Counted from the first letter of the stretch, positions 54,651-63,451 are shown. The stretch: 64,000 nt of DNA from Pelagerythrobacter marensis (GCF_001028625.1 NZ_CP011805.1:1674001-1738000), one strand, 5' to 3'. Numbers and translations: made by a program. Notes: generated by a model from the letters alone, not told the origin.

Positions 54651-54694
54651 GATCTGACCCGATTCGCGGTTCTGTCAGCACAGGATCAGGCGCA

Positions 54695-55864
54695 GTGAGC
54701 GGTTCGACCGAAAATGCGGACGCGACCGGCTCGCTGCAGGGCGTTCGGGTGGTCGAACTGGGCCAGTTGATCGCGGGCCCGTTCTGCGGGCAATTGCTGG
54801 GCGACATGGGCGCGGAGGTCGCGAAAGTCGAACCGCCCGAAAGCGGCGATCCGATGCGCGCCTGGGGCCAGGGCGACAAGCCGACCTGGTGGCGGGTCAT
54901 CGCACGCAACAAGTATTCGGTGGCAGCCGATCTCAAGACGGCCGAAGGGCAGGATCTGGTCCGCCGGTTGATCGCGGAAGCGGATATCCTGATCGAGAAC
55001 TTCCGCCCCGGAACGCTGGAGAAATGGTCGCTCGACCCTCGCGATCTGATGGAAATGAACCCGCGTCTGATCGTGGTTCGCGTATCCGGGTACGGTCAGT
55101 GGGGCCCCTACGCTGCGCGAGCCGGCTTCGGCGGCATTGCGGAGGCAATGGGCGGATGGCGCAAGATCGTCGGAGAGCCGGATAGGCCGCCCGCGCGCAT
55201 GGGCGTTTCCATCGGCGACACGCTGGCGGCGACTTACGGATGCATGGGTGCACTGGCCGCGCTTCACGAACGCGCCACCAGCGGCAAGGGGCAGATCGTC
55301 GATGTCGCGCTGTATGAATCGGTGCTTCAGGTCATGGAAGGGCTGATCCCTGAATGGGCGATCGCCGGCCACAAGCGCGAGCGGACGGGATCGACCCTGC
55401 CGGGAATTGCCCCTTCGAATGTCTATTCCTGCAGCGACGGCGAATTTCTGATCGGAGCCAACCAGGACAGTGTCTTCGCCCGTCTGTGCGAAGCGATGGG
55501 ACAGGCCGATCTGGCCACGGACGAGCGCTATCGCACCCACACCGCCCGGGGGAAGCATCAGGCCGAGCTGGACGCGCTGATCAACGCCTGGACCCGGCGC
55601 TTCACGGTTGCGGAACTCGAAACACTGATGAACGAACATGGCGTACCCGCCGGCCGCATTCTCGATGCCGAAGACATGTTGAGCGATCCGCACTTCGCCG
55701 CGCGCGAAGCGATCGTGATGGTCGACGATGCGGAACTGGGGCCCGTGCCGATGCAGGGCGCATTTCCGAAACTGTCGCGCACCCCCTCGAAAATCCGCCG
55801 GAACGCGCCGCGCGATGTGGGGCAGGACACCGCCGAAATCTGCCGGCGCTGGCTGGGCGACTGA
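54695..55864 (+). CDS. Class III (CaiB/BaiF) CoA-transferase
   Basis: 389 aa from GTG 54695 with AGGATCAGG upstream. Begins LQGVRVVELGQLIAGPFCGQLLGDMGAEVAKVE, with ENFRPGTLEKW and GYGQWGPYAARAGFGGIAEAMGG, the standard family III landmarks. At the nucleophile position it has Glu (VDVALYESVL), common in this subgroup. It stands alone on the plus strand, divergent from the phosphotransferase unit and convergent with the HMG-CoA lyase-like gene. It could supply CoA to a dicarboxylic or hydroxy acid intermediate. Confidence 0.9.
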   Translation: MSGSTENADATGSLQGVRVVELGQLIAGPFCGQLLGDMGAEVAKVEPPESGDPMRAWGQGDKPTWWRVIARNKYSVAADLKTAEGQDLVRRLIAEADILIENFRPGTLEKWSLDPRDLMEMNPRLIVVRVSGYGQWGPYAARAGFGGIAEAMGGWRKIVGEPDRPPARMGVSIGDTLAATYGCMGALAALHERATSGKGQIVDVALYESVLQVMEGLIPEWAIAGHKRERTGSTLPGIAPSNVYSCSDGEFLIGANQDSVFARLCEAMGQADLATDERYRTHTARGKHQAELDALINAWTRRFTVAELETLMNEHGVPAGRILDAEDMLSDPHFAAREAIVMVDDAELGPVPMQGAFPKLSRTPSKIRRNAPRDVGQDTAEICRRWLGD

Positions 55865-55899
55865 TCACCGTCGCAGCCGTGCCGCGGCATCGGTGAAGG

Positions 55900-56811
55900 T
55901 CAGTCGCCCACGCGATGCGTGCGCGCAAGGGCGCTGGTTCTTTCGCGGCCCAGCTGCCGATTGAGCCAGTGTGCGGTATCGACAAGCCTGTCGAGATCCA
56001 GCAACAGCGCGCCACCCTCGCCGCCGTCGGGGCCGCCGCCCGTGGCATAGACAAAATCTTCGGTCGCCAGATTGCCCGCCGCACCGGGTGCGAAGGGGCA
56101 ACCGCCGGTTCCGCCGATGGAGGCATCTATAACGCGCGCTCCGCCGCGAATGGCGGCCAGGGCATTGGCGACACCCATCCCCCGCGTATCATGCAGATGC
56201 ACGCGCACCGGCACCGGGCCGACGGCCTCCACCACCATGCGCGTGAGGTGCTCCACTTCCTCAGGACGCGCAATTCCGATGGTGTCGGCCAGGCCGATTT
56301 CATGGCTACCAGCCGCCGCCAGTCGGCGCGCCATTGCAACGACATGCTCGCGGGAAACGCGCCCTTCGAAGGGGCAGCCCCAGGCGACCGCGATCATCGC
56401 CTGCGCGGCGCGCCCTTCGCTGCCGGCAAGCTCCAGCACATCGCACGCGATTTCCAGTGATTGTGCGCTCGACTGGCGCTGATTGCGCATGCCGAAGCTG
56501 TCGCTCGCCACGCAGACGAAGCCGATCTCGTCCACCTGCGTTTCCAGCGCTCGCAGGGCGCCGCGCTTGTTGAGCACGAGGCCGATATAGCGGGCGGCGC
56601 CGGGCGGCAGGCGGTCCACGACCTCTTCGGCCCCGGCCATCTGGGGCACGGCATCGGGCCGCACGAAGCTTGCCACTTCCAGCCGCGATGCGCCCGCTGC
56701 GATGGCCCGTTCGATCAGTTCGGCCCTGATCTCGACCGGCAGGATGCGCGGTTCGTTCTGCAACCCGTCACGGGGGGACACTTCGACCAGTTCGATTGCC
56801 GTCCCGCCCAT
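55900..56811 (-). CDS. HMG-CoA lyase-like protein
   Basis: 303 aa from ATG 56811. DRE-TIM fold: VEVSPRDGLQNEP (metal-binding Asp, catalytic Arg), GASRLEVASFVRPDAVPQMA, SDSFGMRN, GLADTIGIA, VHLHDTRGMGVANALAA (metal His pair) and IGGTGGCPFAPGAAGNLATED with the active-site Cys. These enzymes split 3-hydroxy-3-methylglutaryl-CoA or related tertiary 3-hydroxyacyl-CoA into acetyl-CoA and a keto compound. As the last gene of the large leftward operon it implies a methyl-branched intermediate. Confidence 0.9.
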   Translation of the reverse strand: MGGTAIELVEVSPRDGLQNEPRILPVEIRAELIERAIAAGASRLEVASFVRPDAVPQMAGAEEVVDRLPPGAARYIGLVLNKRGALRALETQVDEIGFVCVASDSFGMRNQRQSSAQSLEIACDVLELAGSEGRAAQAMIAVAWGCPFEGRVSREHVVAMARRLAAAGSHEIGLADTIGIARPEEVEHLTRMVVEAVGPVPVRVHLHDTRGMGVANALAAIRGGARVIDASIGGTGGCPFAPGAAGNLATEDFVYATGGGPDGGEGGALLLDLDRLVDTAHWLNRQLGRERTSALARTHRVGD

Positions 56812-56812
56812 C

Positions 56813-57967
56813 CTAGCGCAGCCCAAGCTGGCGGGCGATGATCCCGCGCAGAATCTCGCGCGTGCCGCCGCGCAGGGAAAATGCCGGAGCGGCCATTGCA
56901 GTGTAGGCGAGCACTGCTGCGAACCGGCTCGTGCTCTCCAGATCCGGCTCCTGATCCACCAGCGATCGCGCGATGTCGGGCAGGTCCTGTTCGAACGTGG
57001 CGCCCAGATCCTTGACGATGGCGGCATGGACCGAAGCGTCCTCCCCGCGTTCCAGCAGGGTCGCGACGCCGCGCGACATATGCCGCAGCGTCACCAGATG
57101 GGCGAACAGACGCCCCACCGCCTGCTGTGCGGCCGCGCCTTCGCTGCCCTGCAAGGCCCCGATCAATTCGATCAGCAACTGGATCGAGGACAGGAAGCGT
57201 TCCGGTCCCGAACGCTCGAACGCAAGTTCGCCCATGACTTGCGCCCAGCCCTGCCCTTCGGTTCCCAGCAGGGCATCGGCGGGAAGCACGGCATCTTCGA
57301 AATGGACTTCGTTGAAATGGTGCTGGCCCATCAGGTCATGGACCGGCCTGACCGTCACGCCCGGCGTATCGCGCATATCGACGAGCATCTGGCTGGTCCC
57401 CTTCTGCCGATCGGCCGGCGTCCCGGACGTTCGGCAGAACAGGATCATATAGTCGGCCTCGTGCGCATATGTGGTCCACAGCTTGGTACCGCTGACCCGC
57501 CAGGTGCCATCGCCCTGTTTCTCGGCCCGTGTTCGGGTCGCTGCCAGATCGGACCCGGCATCGGGCTCGCTCATCCCGATGCAGAACGTGCATTCGCCCG
57601 CTGCAATGCGCGGAAGGATCGCGCGCTTTTGCGCTTCGGTGCCATAGCGCAGGATGGTCGGGCCGCTCTGTCGGTCGGCGATCCAGTGCGCGGCCACCGG
57701 GGCGCCGGCGGCAAGCGTTTCTTCCATCACGACATAGCGTTCGTATGCCGTGCGGTCATGGCCGCCAAATTCACGCGGCCAGGTCATGCCCAGCCAGCCG
57801 CGCTGCCCTAGCGCGCGCGAAAAATCCCGGTCGAACCCGTTCCAGCTTTCCGCCCTTTCCAGCGGCGTCCGCTGCGCCAGCGCCGTGCCGAGGAACGTGC
57901 GCACATCGCGCCGCAAGCTTTCGTCGTCCGGGCGAACAGGCGGAGCGGGAAATGCCAGAACGCTCAT
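56813..57967 (-). CDS. Acyl-CoA dehydrogenase, full length
   Basis: 384 aa. FAD/substrate motifs IGMSEPDAGSDLAATRTRAEK, VSGTKLWTTYAHEADYM, and the arginine-rich C-terminus LRGGTREILRGIIARQLGL. A Glu-containing helix FERSGPERFLSSIQ is the likely site of the catalytic base. It overlaps the half-length dehydrogenase gene upstream by 4 bases, as in heteromeric acyl-CoA dehydrogenases of steroid side-chain degradation (ChsE-type). Followed after one base by the lyase gene. Confidence 0.9.
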   Translation of the reverse strand: MSVLAFPAPPVRPDDESLRRDVRTFLGTALAQRTPLERAESWNGFDRDFSRALGQRGWLGMTWPREFGGHDRTAYERYVVMEETLAAGAPVAAHWIADRQSGPTILRYGTEAQKRAILPRIAAGECTFCIGMSEPDAGSDLAATRTRAEKQGDGTWRVSGTKLWTTYAHEADYMILFCRTSGTPADRQKGTSQMLVDMRDTPGVTVRPVHDLMGQHHFNEVHFEDAVLPADALLGTEGQGWAQVMGELAFERSGPERFLSSIQLLIELIGALQGSEGAAAQQAVGRLFAHLVTLRHMSRGVATLLERGEDASVHAAIVKDLGATFEQDLPDIARSLVDQEPDLESTSRFAAVLAYTAMAAPAFSLRGGTREILRGIIARQLGLR

Positions 57968-58776
57968 GCCGCGGTCACCATCGGCCAGAAGCCATCGGCC
58001 CCCTCCCCGATGACCGCGCGGCCCACGCGGCGGGTCCACCAGGCCTGGGTGCCGAACTCGTCGCGCCAGCGCCACAGCGCGGTGGTGTAGCGGTGCAGGC
58101 GATGTTCGCGGGTATACCCGATCGCGCCATGCAACTGATGGGCGATGGCGGTGGCGCGCGAAGCGGCCTCCCCCACCCGCGCCCGCGCTATGCCGATCGC
58201 GAGCGGAAGATCGGCGTTGTCCCCCTCGACCCGCTGGCAGGCGAAATCGGCCGCAGCGCGCCCCGCTGCCACCTCACCCGCCAGTGTGGCGAGCGAATGC
58301 TGGATCGCCTGGAAACGCGCAAGCGGTCGCCCGAACTGGCTTCGTTCCTCGACATGCCGAATGCTCATTTCCAGCACCGCCTCCAGCGCGCCCGCCATCT
58401 GGCAGGCGCGGGCCAGTGCCGCGAGATCGCGCTGATGCGCTGCAAGCTCACCCAGGCCGTCGACCGCGACTGGTCCTGTGCCCGCGCGCGCGCCATCTTC
58501 GGCTGCAAAGCGGCGCGCCAGCATCGTATCCACCAGCGGCCAGGGCCCGTGATGCCGCCCGGCGATCCGCACCAGTTCCATCCCGTCGGTCAGCGGAAGG
58601 CCCAACCCACCCTGCTCGCCTGCGACCAGTGCGAGAGTCAGACCCGATTCCTCGATCGTTGCCCAGCCCGCGGCGTAGGCGTTTTCGGGCATGCTCTCCC
58701 ACGGGCCGGCACGCTCCGCCAGATCGGCAAGCAGCCGCTCCGCGGTCTCGAACACGATGGCCGACGTTTCATCCAT
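57964..58776 (-). CDS. Half-length acyl-CoA dehydrogenase-like subunit lacking the middle beta domain
   Basis: 270 aa, about 110 shorter than the family norm. It has the N-terminal helical part (GWATIEESGLTLALVAGEQGG, LTDGMELVRIAGRH) and the C-terminal helical domain (VEERSQFGRPLARFQAIQHSL, HQLHGAIGYTREHRLHRYTT). The central beta domain with the xxTEPxxGSD motif is missing. There is no frame disruption, and it shares ATGA with the full-length partner, so this is probably a natural small subunit. A heterotetramer with the 56813 gene product is likely. Confidence 0.85.
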   Translation of the reverse strand: MDETSAIVFETAERLLADLAERAGPWESMPENAYAAGWATIEESGLTLALVAGEQGGLGLPLTDGMELVRIAGRHHGPWPLVDTMLARRFAAEDGARAGTGPVAVDGLGELAAHQRDLAALARACQMAGALEAVLEMSIRHVEERSQFGRPLARFQAIQHSLATLAGEVAAGRAAADFACQRVEGDNADLPLAIGIARARVGEAASRATAIAHQLHGAIGYTREHRLHRYTTALWRWRDEFGTQAWWTRRVGRAVIGEGADGFWPMVTAA

Positions 58777-58808
58777 GTCGCATTCCTGTTTCCGGCTCTC
58801 CCCCCGGC

Positions 58809-59225
58809 TCAGAGCGCCGCGAGGCCTGCCTCGGCGACCTGCATATCCTGTTCGTAGTGGCCGCCGCTGACCCCGATGCCGCCGATGACGTGATCGTCCT
58901 CGGTAATCGGGTAGCCGCCACCGAATACCACCAGACGCGGCGTGTGCACGATGCCGTGCAGCAGGGGCGGGTCGTTCTTGATGAATTCGTGCCATCCGTG
59001 GCTGGGCATGCCGAAACTGACCGCGGTGTAAGCCTTGTTGGTCGCCAGATCGACGGACAGCAGCGCCGCACCGTCCATTCGGCGGAAGGCCTTGAGAATG
59101 CCCGATTCATCGACGACCGAAATAACCATCGGCACGCCCATCTCAGCCGCTTTCGCGCTCGCGGCTTCGATCAGCCGGTCTGCGGTTTCCTGAGTGATCG
59201 ATCGTTTGGTTACGCTGTTTGCCAT
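58809..59225 (-). CDS. GlcG/HbpS-family protein
   Basis: 138 aa from ATG 59225 with GGAGC upstream. Pattern AAEMGVPMVISVVDESGILKAFRRMDGAALLSVDLATNKAYTAV and GGGYPITEDDHVIGGIGVSGG is that of the GlcG/HbpS/Cob(I)-adenosyltransferase-like family; some members bind haem, many are linked to ketone or glycolate metabolism without known role. It sits between the acyl-CoA dehydrogenase pair and the dehydrogenase E1 genes in the same operon. Confidence 0.82.
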   Translation of the reverse strand: MANSVTKRSITQETADRLIEAASAKAAEMGVPMVISVVDESGILKAFRRMDGAALLSVDLATNKAYTAVSFGMPSHGWHEFIKNDPPLLHGIVHTPRLVVFGGGYPITEDDHVIGGIGVSGGHYEQDMQVAEAGLAAL

Positions 59226-59253
59226 GTCTTCGCTGCTCCCGTGTTCACGCATT

Positions 59254-60231
59254 TCAATTGAGTTTTTCGACCGCTGCCACGATTTTGTCGCGCGTGACGA
59301 ACAATCCCTTTTCCAGCGCCCCGTTGTAGGGGACATGGACCTGCGGCGCGGTGACCCGCCGAACCGGGCGCTTCAGCGCGTCAAACGCTTCTTCGCAGAC
59401 GACCGCCGCGATTTCCGAAGCGACGCTGCCCACCCTGTGCGAATTGTCGGCGATGACCAGGCGGCCGGTCTTCGCCACCGACGACAGGATCGTCGTACTG
59501 TCGAGAGGGGCAATGGTCCTGATGTCGATGACTTCGGCCGATATGCCGCGCCCTGCAAGATCGTCCGCCGCCTTCATCGCGTGCGGCAGGCACCCGGCGA
59601 TCGAAACGATGGTCACATCGTTCCCTTCGCGCCGCACAGCCGCCTTGCCGATGGGCACCAGGACATCCGCATCTACAGGAACGTCTTCCTTCTTGTTCCA
59701 CAGATTGATGTCTTCGAAAATCACCACCGGATCATCGTCACGCACCGCGGCCTTGAGCAGCCCCTTGGCATCGCTCGCCGTAGCCGGAGCCAGCACCTTC
59801 AGGCCCGGCGTGTTCATGAACAGCGGATAAGGGCGGTCTGCATGCTGGGCGGCGGTGCGGTTGTTGTAGAACGTGCTGGTCCGCACCACCAGCGGCACGG
59901 ACAGCTGCCCCCCGGTCATGAAACGCAACTTCGCCGCCTGGTTGATCAGCTGGTCGGACGCCAGATAGCAGAAGCTGGCGATAGTCAGGTCCACGATCGG
60001 ACGCAGGCCGGTCAGCGCGGCCCCGACCCCGACGCCGACGAAACTGTTTTCCGAAATCGGCGTGTTGCGCAGGCGGCTGGCATCGAATTCGTCGAACAGC
60101 GATTGCGCGCCGTACACGGCGATATCCTCTCCCATCAGGATGACATTCTCGTCCCGCCGCATCTCTTCGCGCTGCGCCTCGACAATGGCCTGGAGGTAGG
60201 AAAGGCGGGTGGTCGAATTGGCGAGCGTCAC
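59254..60231 (-). CDS. 2-oxo acid/acetoin dehydrogenase-type E1, beta subunit
   Basis: 325 aa from GTG 60231, sharing GTGA with the alpha gene. Beta-subunit landmarks: MRRDENVILMGEDIAVYGA, ISENSFVGVGVGAALTGLRPIVDL, FEDINLW, and a C-terminal transketolase-like domain (IDIRTIAPLDSTTILSSVAKTGRLVIADN). With the alpha subunit it forms a ThDP-dependent E1 that decarboxylates a 2-oxo acid or cleaves an alpha-hydroxyketone and passes the acyl group to lipoamide. Confidence 0.9.
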   Translation of the reverse strand: MTLANSTTRLSYLQAIVEAQREEMRRDENVILMGEDIAVYGAQSLFDEFDASRLRNTPISENSFVGVGVGAALTGLRPIVDLTIASFCYLASDQLINQAAKLRFMTGGQLSVPLVVRTSTFYNNRTAAQHADRPYPLFMNTPGLKVLAPATASDAKGLLKAAVRDDDPVVIFEDINLWNKKEDVPVDADVLVPIGKAAVRREGNDVTIVSIAGCLPHAMKAADDLAGRGISAEVIDIRTIAPLDSTTILSSVAKTGRLVIADNSHRVGSVASEIAAVVCEEAFDALKRPVRRVTAPQVHVPYNGALEKGLFVTRDKIVAAVEKLN

Positions 60232-61211
60232 GACTGCCCCTCCATCGCGCGATCCAGCCCGATGGGGTTGGCGTACATGTTGTCCCACAGGTCGCTCGTT
60301 TCGGGTTCGGGGCTTTCCTTCGCGAATGTAACCGCTGCATCGATCGTTTCGCGAACCTCCGCTTCGATCGCCTCGATATCGGCCAGCAGGTCGCGCTGGA
60401 TCAGGATGGCGCGATAGAGCGCGACGGGATCGCGTTCGTTGCGATAGTGATCGATTTCCTCCTGGCTGCGATATTCGATCGGGATGGCCAGCCGGTTCGA
60501 ATGTTCATCGAAACGGTAAGTCCGCGCTTCGATCAGCGTAGGCCCTTCGCCGCGCCTTGCGCGCATGACCGCATCGGCCGTGACAGCATGGACCGCCTCG
60601 ACATCCTGGCCATCGACCGTGATGCCGGGAATTCCGAAACCATCGGCCCGCCGCGCGATGTCGGGCTGACCATGCGACATGGAAACCGGCGTAGTCACTG
60701 CATAACCGTTGTTCTCGCAGAAATAGACCACCGGCAGTTTCCATACTGCGGCCATATTGATGCTTTCGCCAAATGTGCCCTGATTGGTCGCGCCATCGCC
60801 GAAGAAGCACAGGCTGGCCTGGTCCGTCCCCCGCACTTGCGCGCTGAGCCCGGCCCCGGTGGCCAGCGGAAAGCCGCCACCGACGATGGCCGATTCGCAA
60901 ATCAGCCCCATCTTGGTGTCGGTCAGATGCATGGAGCCGCCCAGCCCCTTGCAAATGCCGGTCCGCTTGCCGAAAATCTCCGCCATCAGCGGGCCGATTT
61001 CCGCACCCTTGCCGATGGGGTGGCCGTGCGAGCGGTGGGTCCCCGTGACATAGTCGTCATCGCGCAGCGCCATGCAGGCCCCGACGATAGCGCCTTCATG
61101 TCCGATGCTGAGGTGTCCCACCGGGTTGTGCGCGATCAGCGCCTCCTCGAACAGGCGAATGCGCAGCATCCGCCGGAACGCTTCCAGTTGCTGTTCGCGA
61201 TCCAGCGCCAT
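60228..61211 (-). CDS. 2-oxo acid/acetoin dehydrogenase-type E1, alpha subunit
   Basis: 327 aa. ThDP-binding motif GDGATNQGTFGESINMAAVWKLPVVYFCENN is complete; HLSIGHEGAIVGACMAL and GTHRSHGHPIGKG are typical of AcoA/PdhA. The phosphorylation loop is short, as in acetoin dehydrogenases. It starts one base after the lipoyl protein gene ends. The partner E2 core and E3 are not in the window. Confidence 0.9.
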   Translation of the reverse strand: MALDREQQLEAFRRMLRIRLFEEALIAHNPVGHLSIGHEGAIVGACMALRDDDYVTGTHRSHGHPIGKGAEIGPLMAEIFGKRTGICKGLGGSMHLTDTKMGLICESAIVGGGFPLATGAGLSAQVRGTDQASLCFFGDGATNQGTFGESINMAAVWKLPVVYFCENNGYAVTTPVSMSHGQPDIARRADGFGIPGITVDGQDVEAVHAVTADAVMRARRGEGPTLIEARTYRFDEHSNRLAIPIEYRSQEEIDHYRNERDPVALYRAILIQRDLLADIEAIEAEVRETIDAAVTFAKESPEPETSDLWDNMYANPIGLDRAMEGQS

Positions 61212-61212
61212 C

Positions 61213-61452
61213 TCAATCCGGCCTTATCTTCGCGATGTGGGCGCCGACCTCGACTTCATCATCAGGAGCGACGAGGATTTCGATCAGGGTGCCCGAAGCA
61301 GGCGACTCGACCTCCACCGTCGACTTCGCGGTTTCGACTTCCACCAGCGCTTCGCCCGCTTCGACCCGATCGCCGACAGCCTTGAGCCACCCGACGATCG
61401 TCGCTTCGGTCACGCCCATGCTGATTTCGGGCAGTTTGACACCAACAGCCAT
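61213..61452 (-). CDS. Stand-alone lipoyl-domain protein
   Basis: 79 aa, just one lipoyl/biotinyl domain: VKLPEISMGVTEATIVGWLKAVGDRVEAGEALVEVETAKSTVEVESPASG is split here as VKLPEISMGV..., with the modified Lys in ETAKSTVEV. There is no subunit-binding or acyltransferase domain and no frame break after it; the stop is followed at once by the E1 alpha ATG. It likely carries the acyl group from E1 to an acyltransferase encoded elsewhere. Confidence 0.88.
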   Translation of the reverse strand: MAVGVKLPEISMGVTEATIVGWLKAVGDRVEAGEALVEVETAKSTVEVESPASGTLIEILVAPDDEVEVGAHIAKIRPD

Positions 61453-61491
61453 TCGTATGCTCTCCGTAGAAATACGCCGGTGCGCCAGCGC

Positions 61492-61890
61492 TCAGCCCTT
61501 GCGGTAGAAGAAGTCTTCCGGATTGAAGTTCATCCAGTAACGCTGCACGCGCCCTTCATCGTTGAACTCGAATTGCGAAGATCCGGGCGCACTGACGGCC
61601 TGGCCATCGAACGTGCCGCGGATGGTCCAGCCGGTCGCGGCAAAAGGCGGTTCGATGATCGTGCGCTCTACCTCGCGATTATAATCGACCAGCGCGCCGA
61701 ACGCCTTTTTCTCCACCTCGCGCTCGCTTGCGCGGTCGGGCACGTGAACGCCGTTGCGCCACCCTTCCACATCGGGGGCCATGATCTTGTCGATACCGGC
61801 GCTGACAGCCTCCACCCCCGTGCGGTGACGCGCGTTTTCGGTTTCGTTCAGCGCAGTCAGCGCCTTCATTATGGTGTCGCGGTCGACCAT
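61492..61890 (-). CDS. SnoaL-like (NTF2 fold) protein
   Basis: 132 aa: MKALTALNETENARHRTG, IDKIMAPDVEGWRNGVHV and a C-terminal FEFNDEGRVQRYWMNFNPEDFFYRKG fit the SnoaL/ketosteroid-isomerase-like fold. Second such protein of the cluster. A catalytic or ligand-binding role on a cyclic intermediate is possible. Between the monooxygenase and lipoyl genes on the same strand. Confidence 0.75.
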   Translation of the reverse strand: MVDRDTIMKALTALNETENARHRTGVEAVSAGIDKIMAPDVEGWRNGVHVPDRASEREVEKKAFGALVDYNREVERTIIEPPFAATGWTIRGTFDGQAVSAPGSSQFEFNDEGRVQRYWMNFNPEDFFYRKG

Positions 61891-61960
61891 ATCCGTTCCT
61901 CTCTCTCCATTGCGTTCGTTGCCGTGTGGCCGGGCGGCGCGACGATGCCCGCCGCAACCT

Positions 61961-63451
61961 TTATCGCGTGTCGAAATCCTCCATCCGGGGCCGCGCCATT
62001 TCTTCTTCGAAACGGTCGTAGGAAAATGTCCACGATGCAGGCACGCCCCGCTTGTCGAGATACCAGCTGTCGCACCCCGTGACCCAGACCGTCTTGCGCG
62101 CCGCTTCGCACCGATCGTCCTCGAACCGGCGCATCGCCGCGGGCGTGACGCTGACTTCGGCGTATTCTCCGTGACGAATGCCGTCGATCAGCTGCAGGAT
62201 GTATTCGATCTGGTGTTGCGCCACCTCGACCAGCGAGAAGTTGCCGATCGGACTGTTCGGACCGTTGAGAAGAAACAGGTTGGGAAAATCGGGGACACTT
62301 ACCGACAGATAGGCTTGCGGCCCCTCCGCCCAAACGTCGTCCAGCGAAATCCCCCCGCGCCCCACGACCGTGGTGGGCCGGATGAACCGGTCGACCAGAA
62401 AACCGGTCGCCAGCACCAGGATATCGAGATCGTGGAAAGCGCCGTCGGCGGTCCTCACCCCTTCCGGCTCGATCCCCTGGATCGGCGCGGTCACCAGATT
62501 GGCGTTGGGGCGCTGGATCGCGTCGTAGAACGTGCCCGAAATGACAAGCCGTTTGCACGCCGCGCGATAATCCGGCGTCAGGCGCCTGCGAAGCTCGGGA
62601 TCGCGAACGGTATCGAGATTTTCACGGCATAGCCGCTCGATCGCGGCAAGTTCCGGCGAATCCACGTCGATCACCGCCGCAGCATACCCTTCAAGCGTCT
62701 TGGCCCGCAGCTCGCGGACAAGCTCCTCCAGCTCTTCCGGGTTTTCGCGAAAGCGCGCCCGCTCTTCATCCGAATAGGGCACGTTCTGGCGCGGCAGAAC
62801 CCATTGGGCGGTCCGCTGAAACAGATCGAACCGGCGCGCGCGCGGAACAAGTGCGCTGGCCAGTTGCGCAGCGGTCGATCCCGTCCCGACAACGCCGATG
62901 CGGCGGTCATCCAGCGGCACATCGTGATCCCATCGCGCCGAATGGAACACGTCCCCTTCGAACGATTCGATACCCTCGAAATGCGGAATATTGGGGTGGT
63001 GCAGCACGCCGGTTGCCGCGACGACCACGTCGAAAGTGTCGCCGTGGTCCGCCGCCGTCTGGAGGTTCCAGACACTGTCGGCATAGCGCAGGCTGATGAC
63101 TTCTTCGCCGAAGCGCGTGATCGCGTCGATGCCATATTCGCGCGCGACCCGGTCGAAATAGTCGCGGATATCCGGCCCTTCGGCCATCAGCGATTTCCAA
63201 TCCGGGTTGCGGGCGAAACTGTATGTGTACCAGTGCGCCGAGACATCGCAGGCGAGGCCGGGATAAGTGTTTTCGCGCCAGGTCCCGCCGAAGCCGTGCC
63301 CCTTCTCGAACACGACCACCTGCATGCCCCGTTCGCGCAGCTTGATGGCGGCGAGGATGCCGCCCATGCCCGCACCGATCACCGCGGCGCGGATCGGTCT
63401 GTCGCCCACCTCCGGTTGGATGCGTGTTTTATCGTGCGGCGCGCTGTTCAT
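61961..63451 (-). CDS. Baeyer-Villiger-type flavin monooxygenase
   Basis: 496 aa from ATG 63451; the upstream in-frame start at 63520 would overlap the operator. FAD motif AAVIGAGMGGILAA, GFGGTWRENTYPGLACD, fingerprint FEGDVFHSARW (F-x-G-x3-H-x3-W) and NADPH motif GVVGTGSTAAQ. It has no N-terminal extension, unlike the enzyme at 36054. First gene of the long leftward operon running to the lyase at 55900. A TTGCATCCAA site lies 60 bases upstream. Confidence 0.92.
   Translation of the reverse strand: MNSAPHDKTRIQPEVGDRPIRAAVIGAGMGGILAAIKLRERGMQVVVFEKGHGFGGTWRENTYPGLACDVSAHWYTYSFARNPDWKSLMAEGPDIRDYFDRVAREYGIDAITRFGEEVISLRYADSVWNLQTAADHGDTFDVVVAATGVLHHPNIPHFEGIESFEGDVFHSARWDHDVPLDDRRIGVVGTGSTAAQLASALVPRARRFDLFQRTAQWVLPRQNVPYSDEERARFRENPEELEELVRELRAKTLEGYAAAVIDVDSPELAAIERLCRENLDTVRDPELRRRLTPDYRAACKRLVISGTFYDAIQRPNANLVTAPIQGIEPEGVRTADGAFHDLDILVLATGFLVDRFIRPTTVVGRGGISLDDVWAEGPQAYLSVSVPDFPNLFLLNGPNSPIGNFSLVEVAQHQIEYILQLIDGIRHGEYAEVSVTPAAMRRFEDDRCEAARKTVWVTGCDSWYLDKRGVPASWTFSYDRFEEEMARPRMEDFDTR

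Larger units (their letters stand above)
54353..54694. other. Divergent control region of the phosphotransferase and CoA-transferase units
   Basis: 342 bases, locally A/T-rich. It contains a perfect TTGCATGCAA at 54419-54428 and an inverted pair GGATGCA (54622-54628) and TGCATCC (54644-54650). Translations here do not look like protein. Confidence 0.7.

Noticed and set aside
57964..58776. Half-length acyl-CoA dehydrogenase as a pseudogene
   Set aside because: The frame is intact, the start and stop couple with the neighbours, and both retained domains look conserved, so a natural short subunit is more likely.
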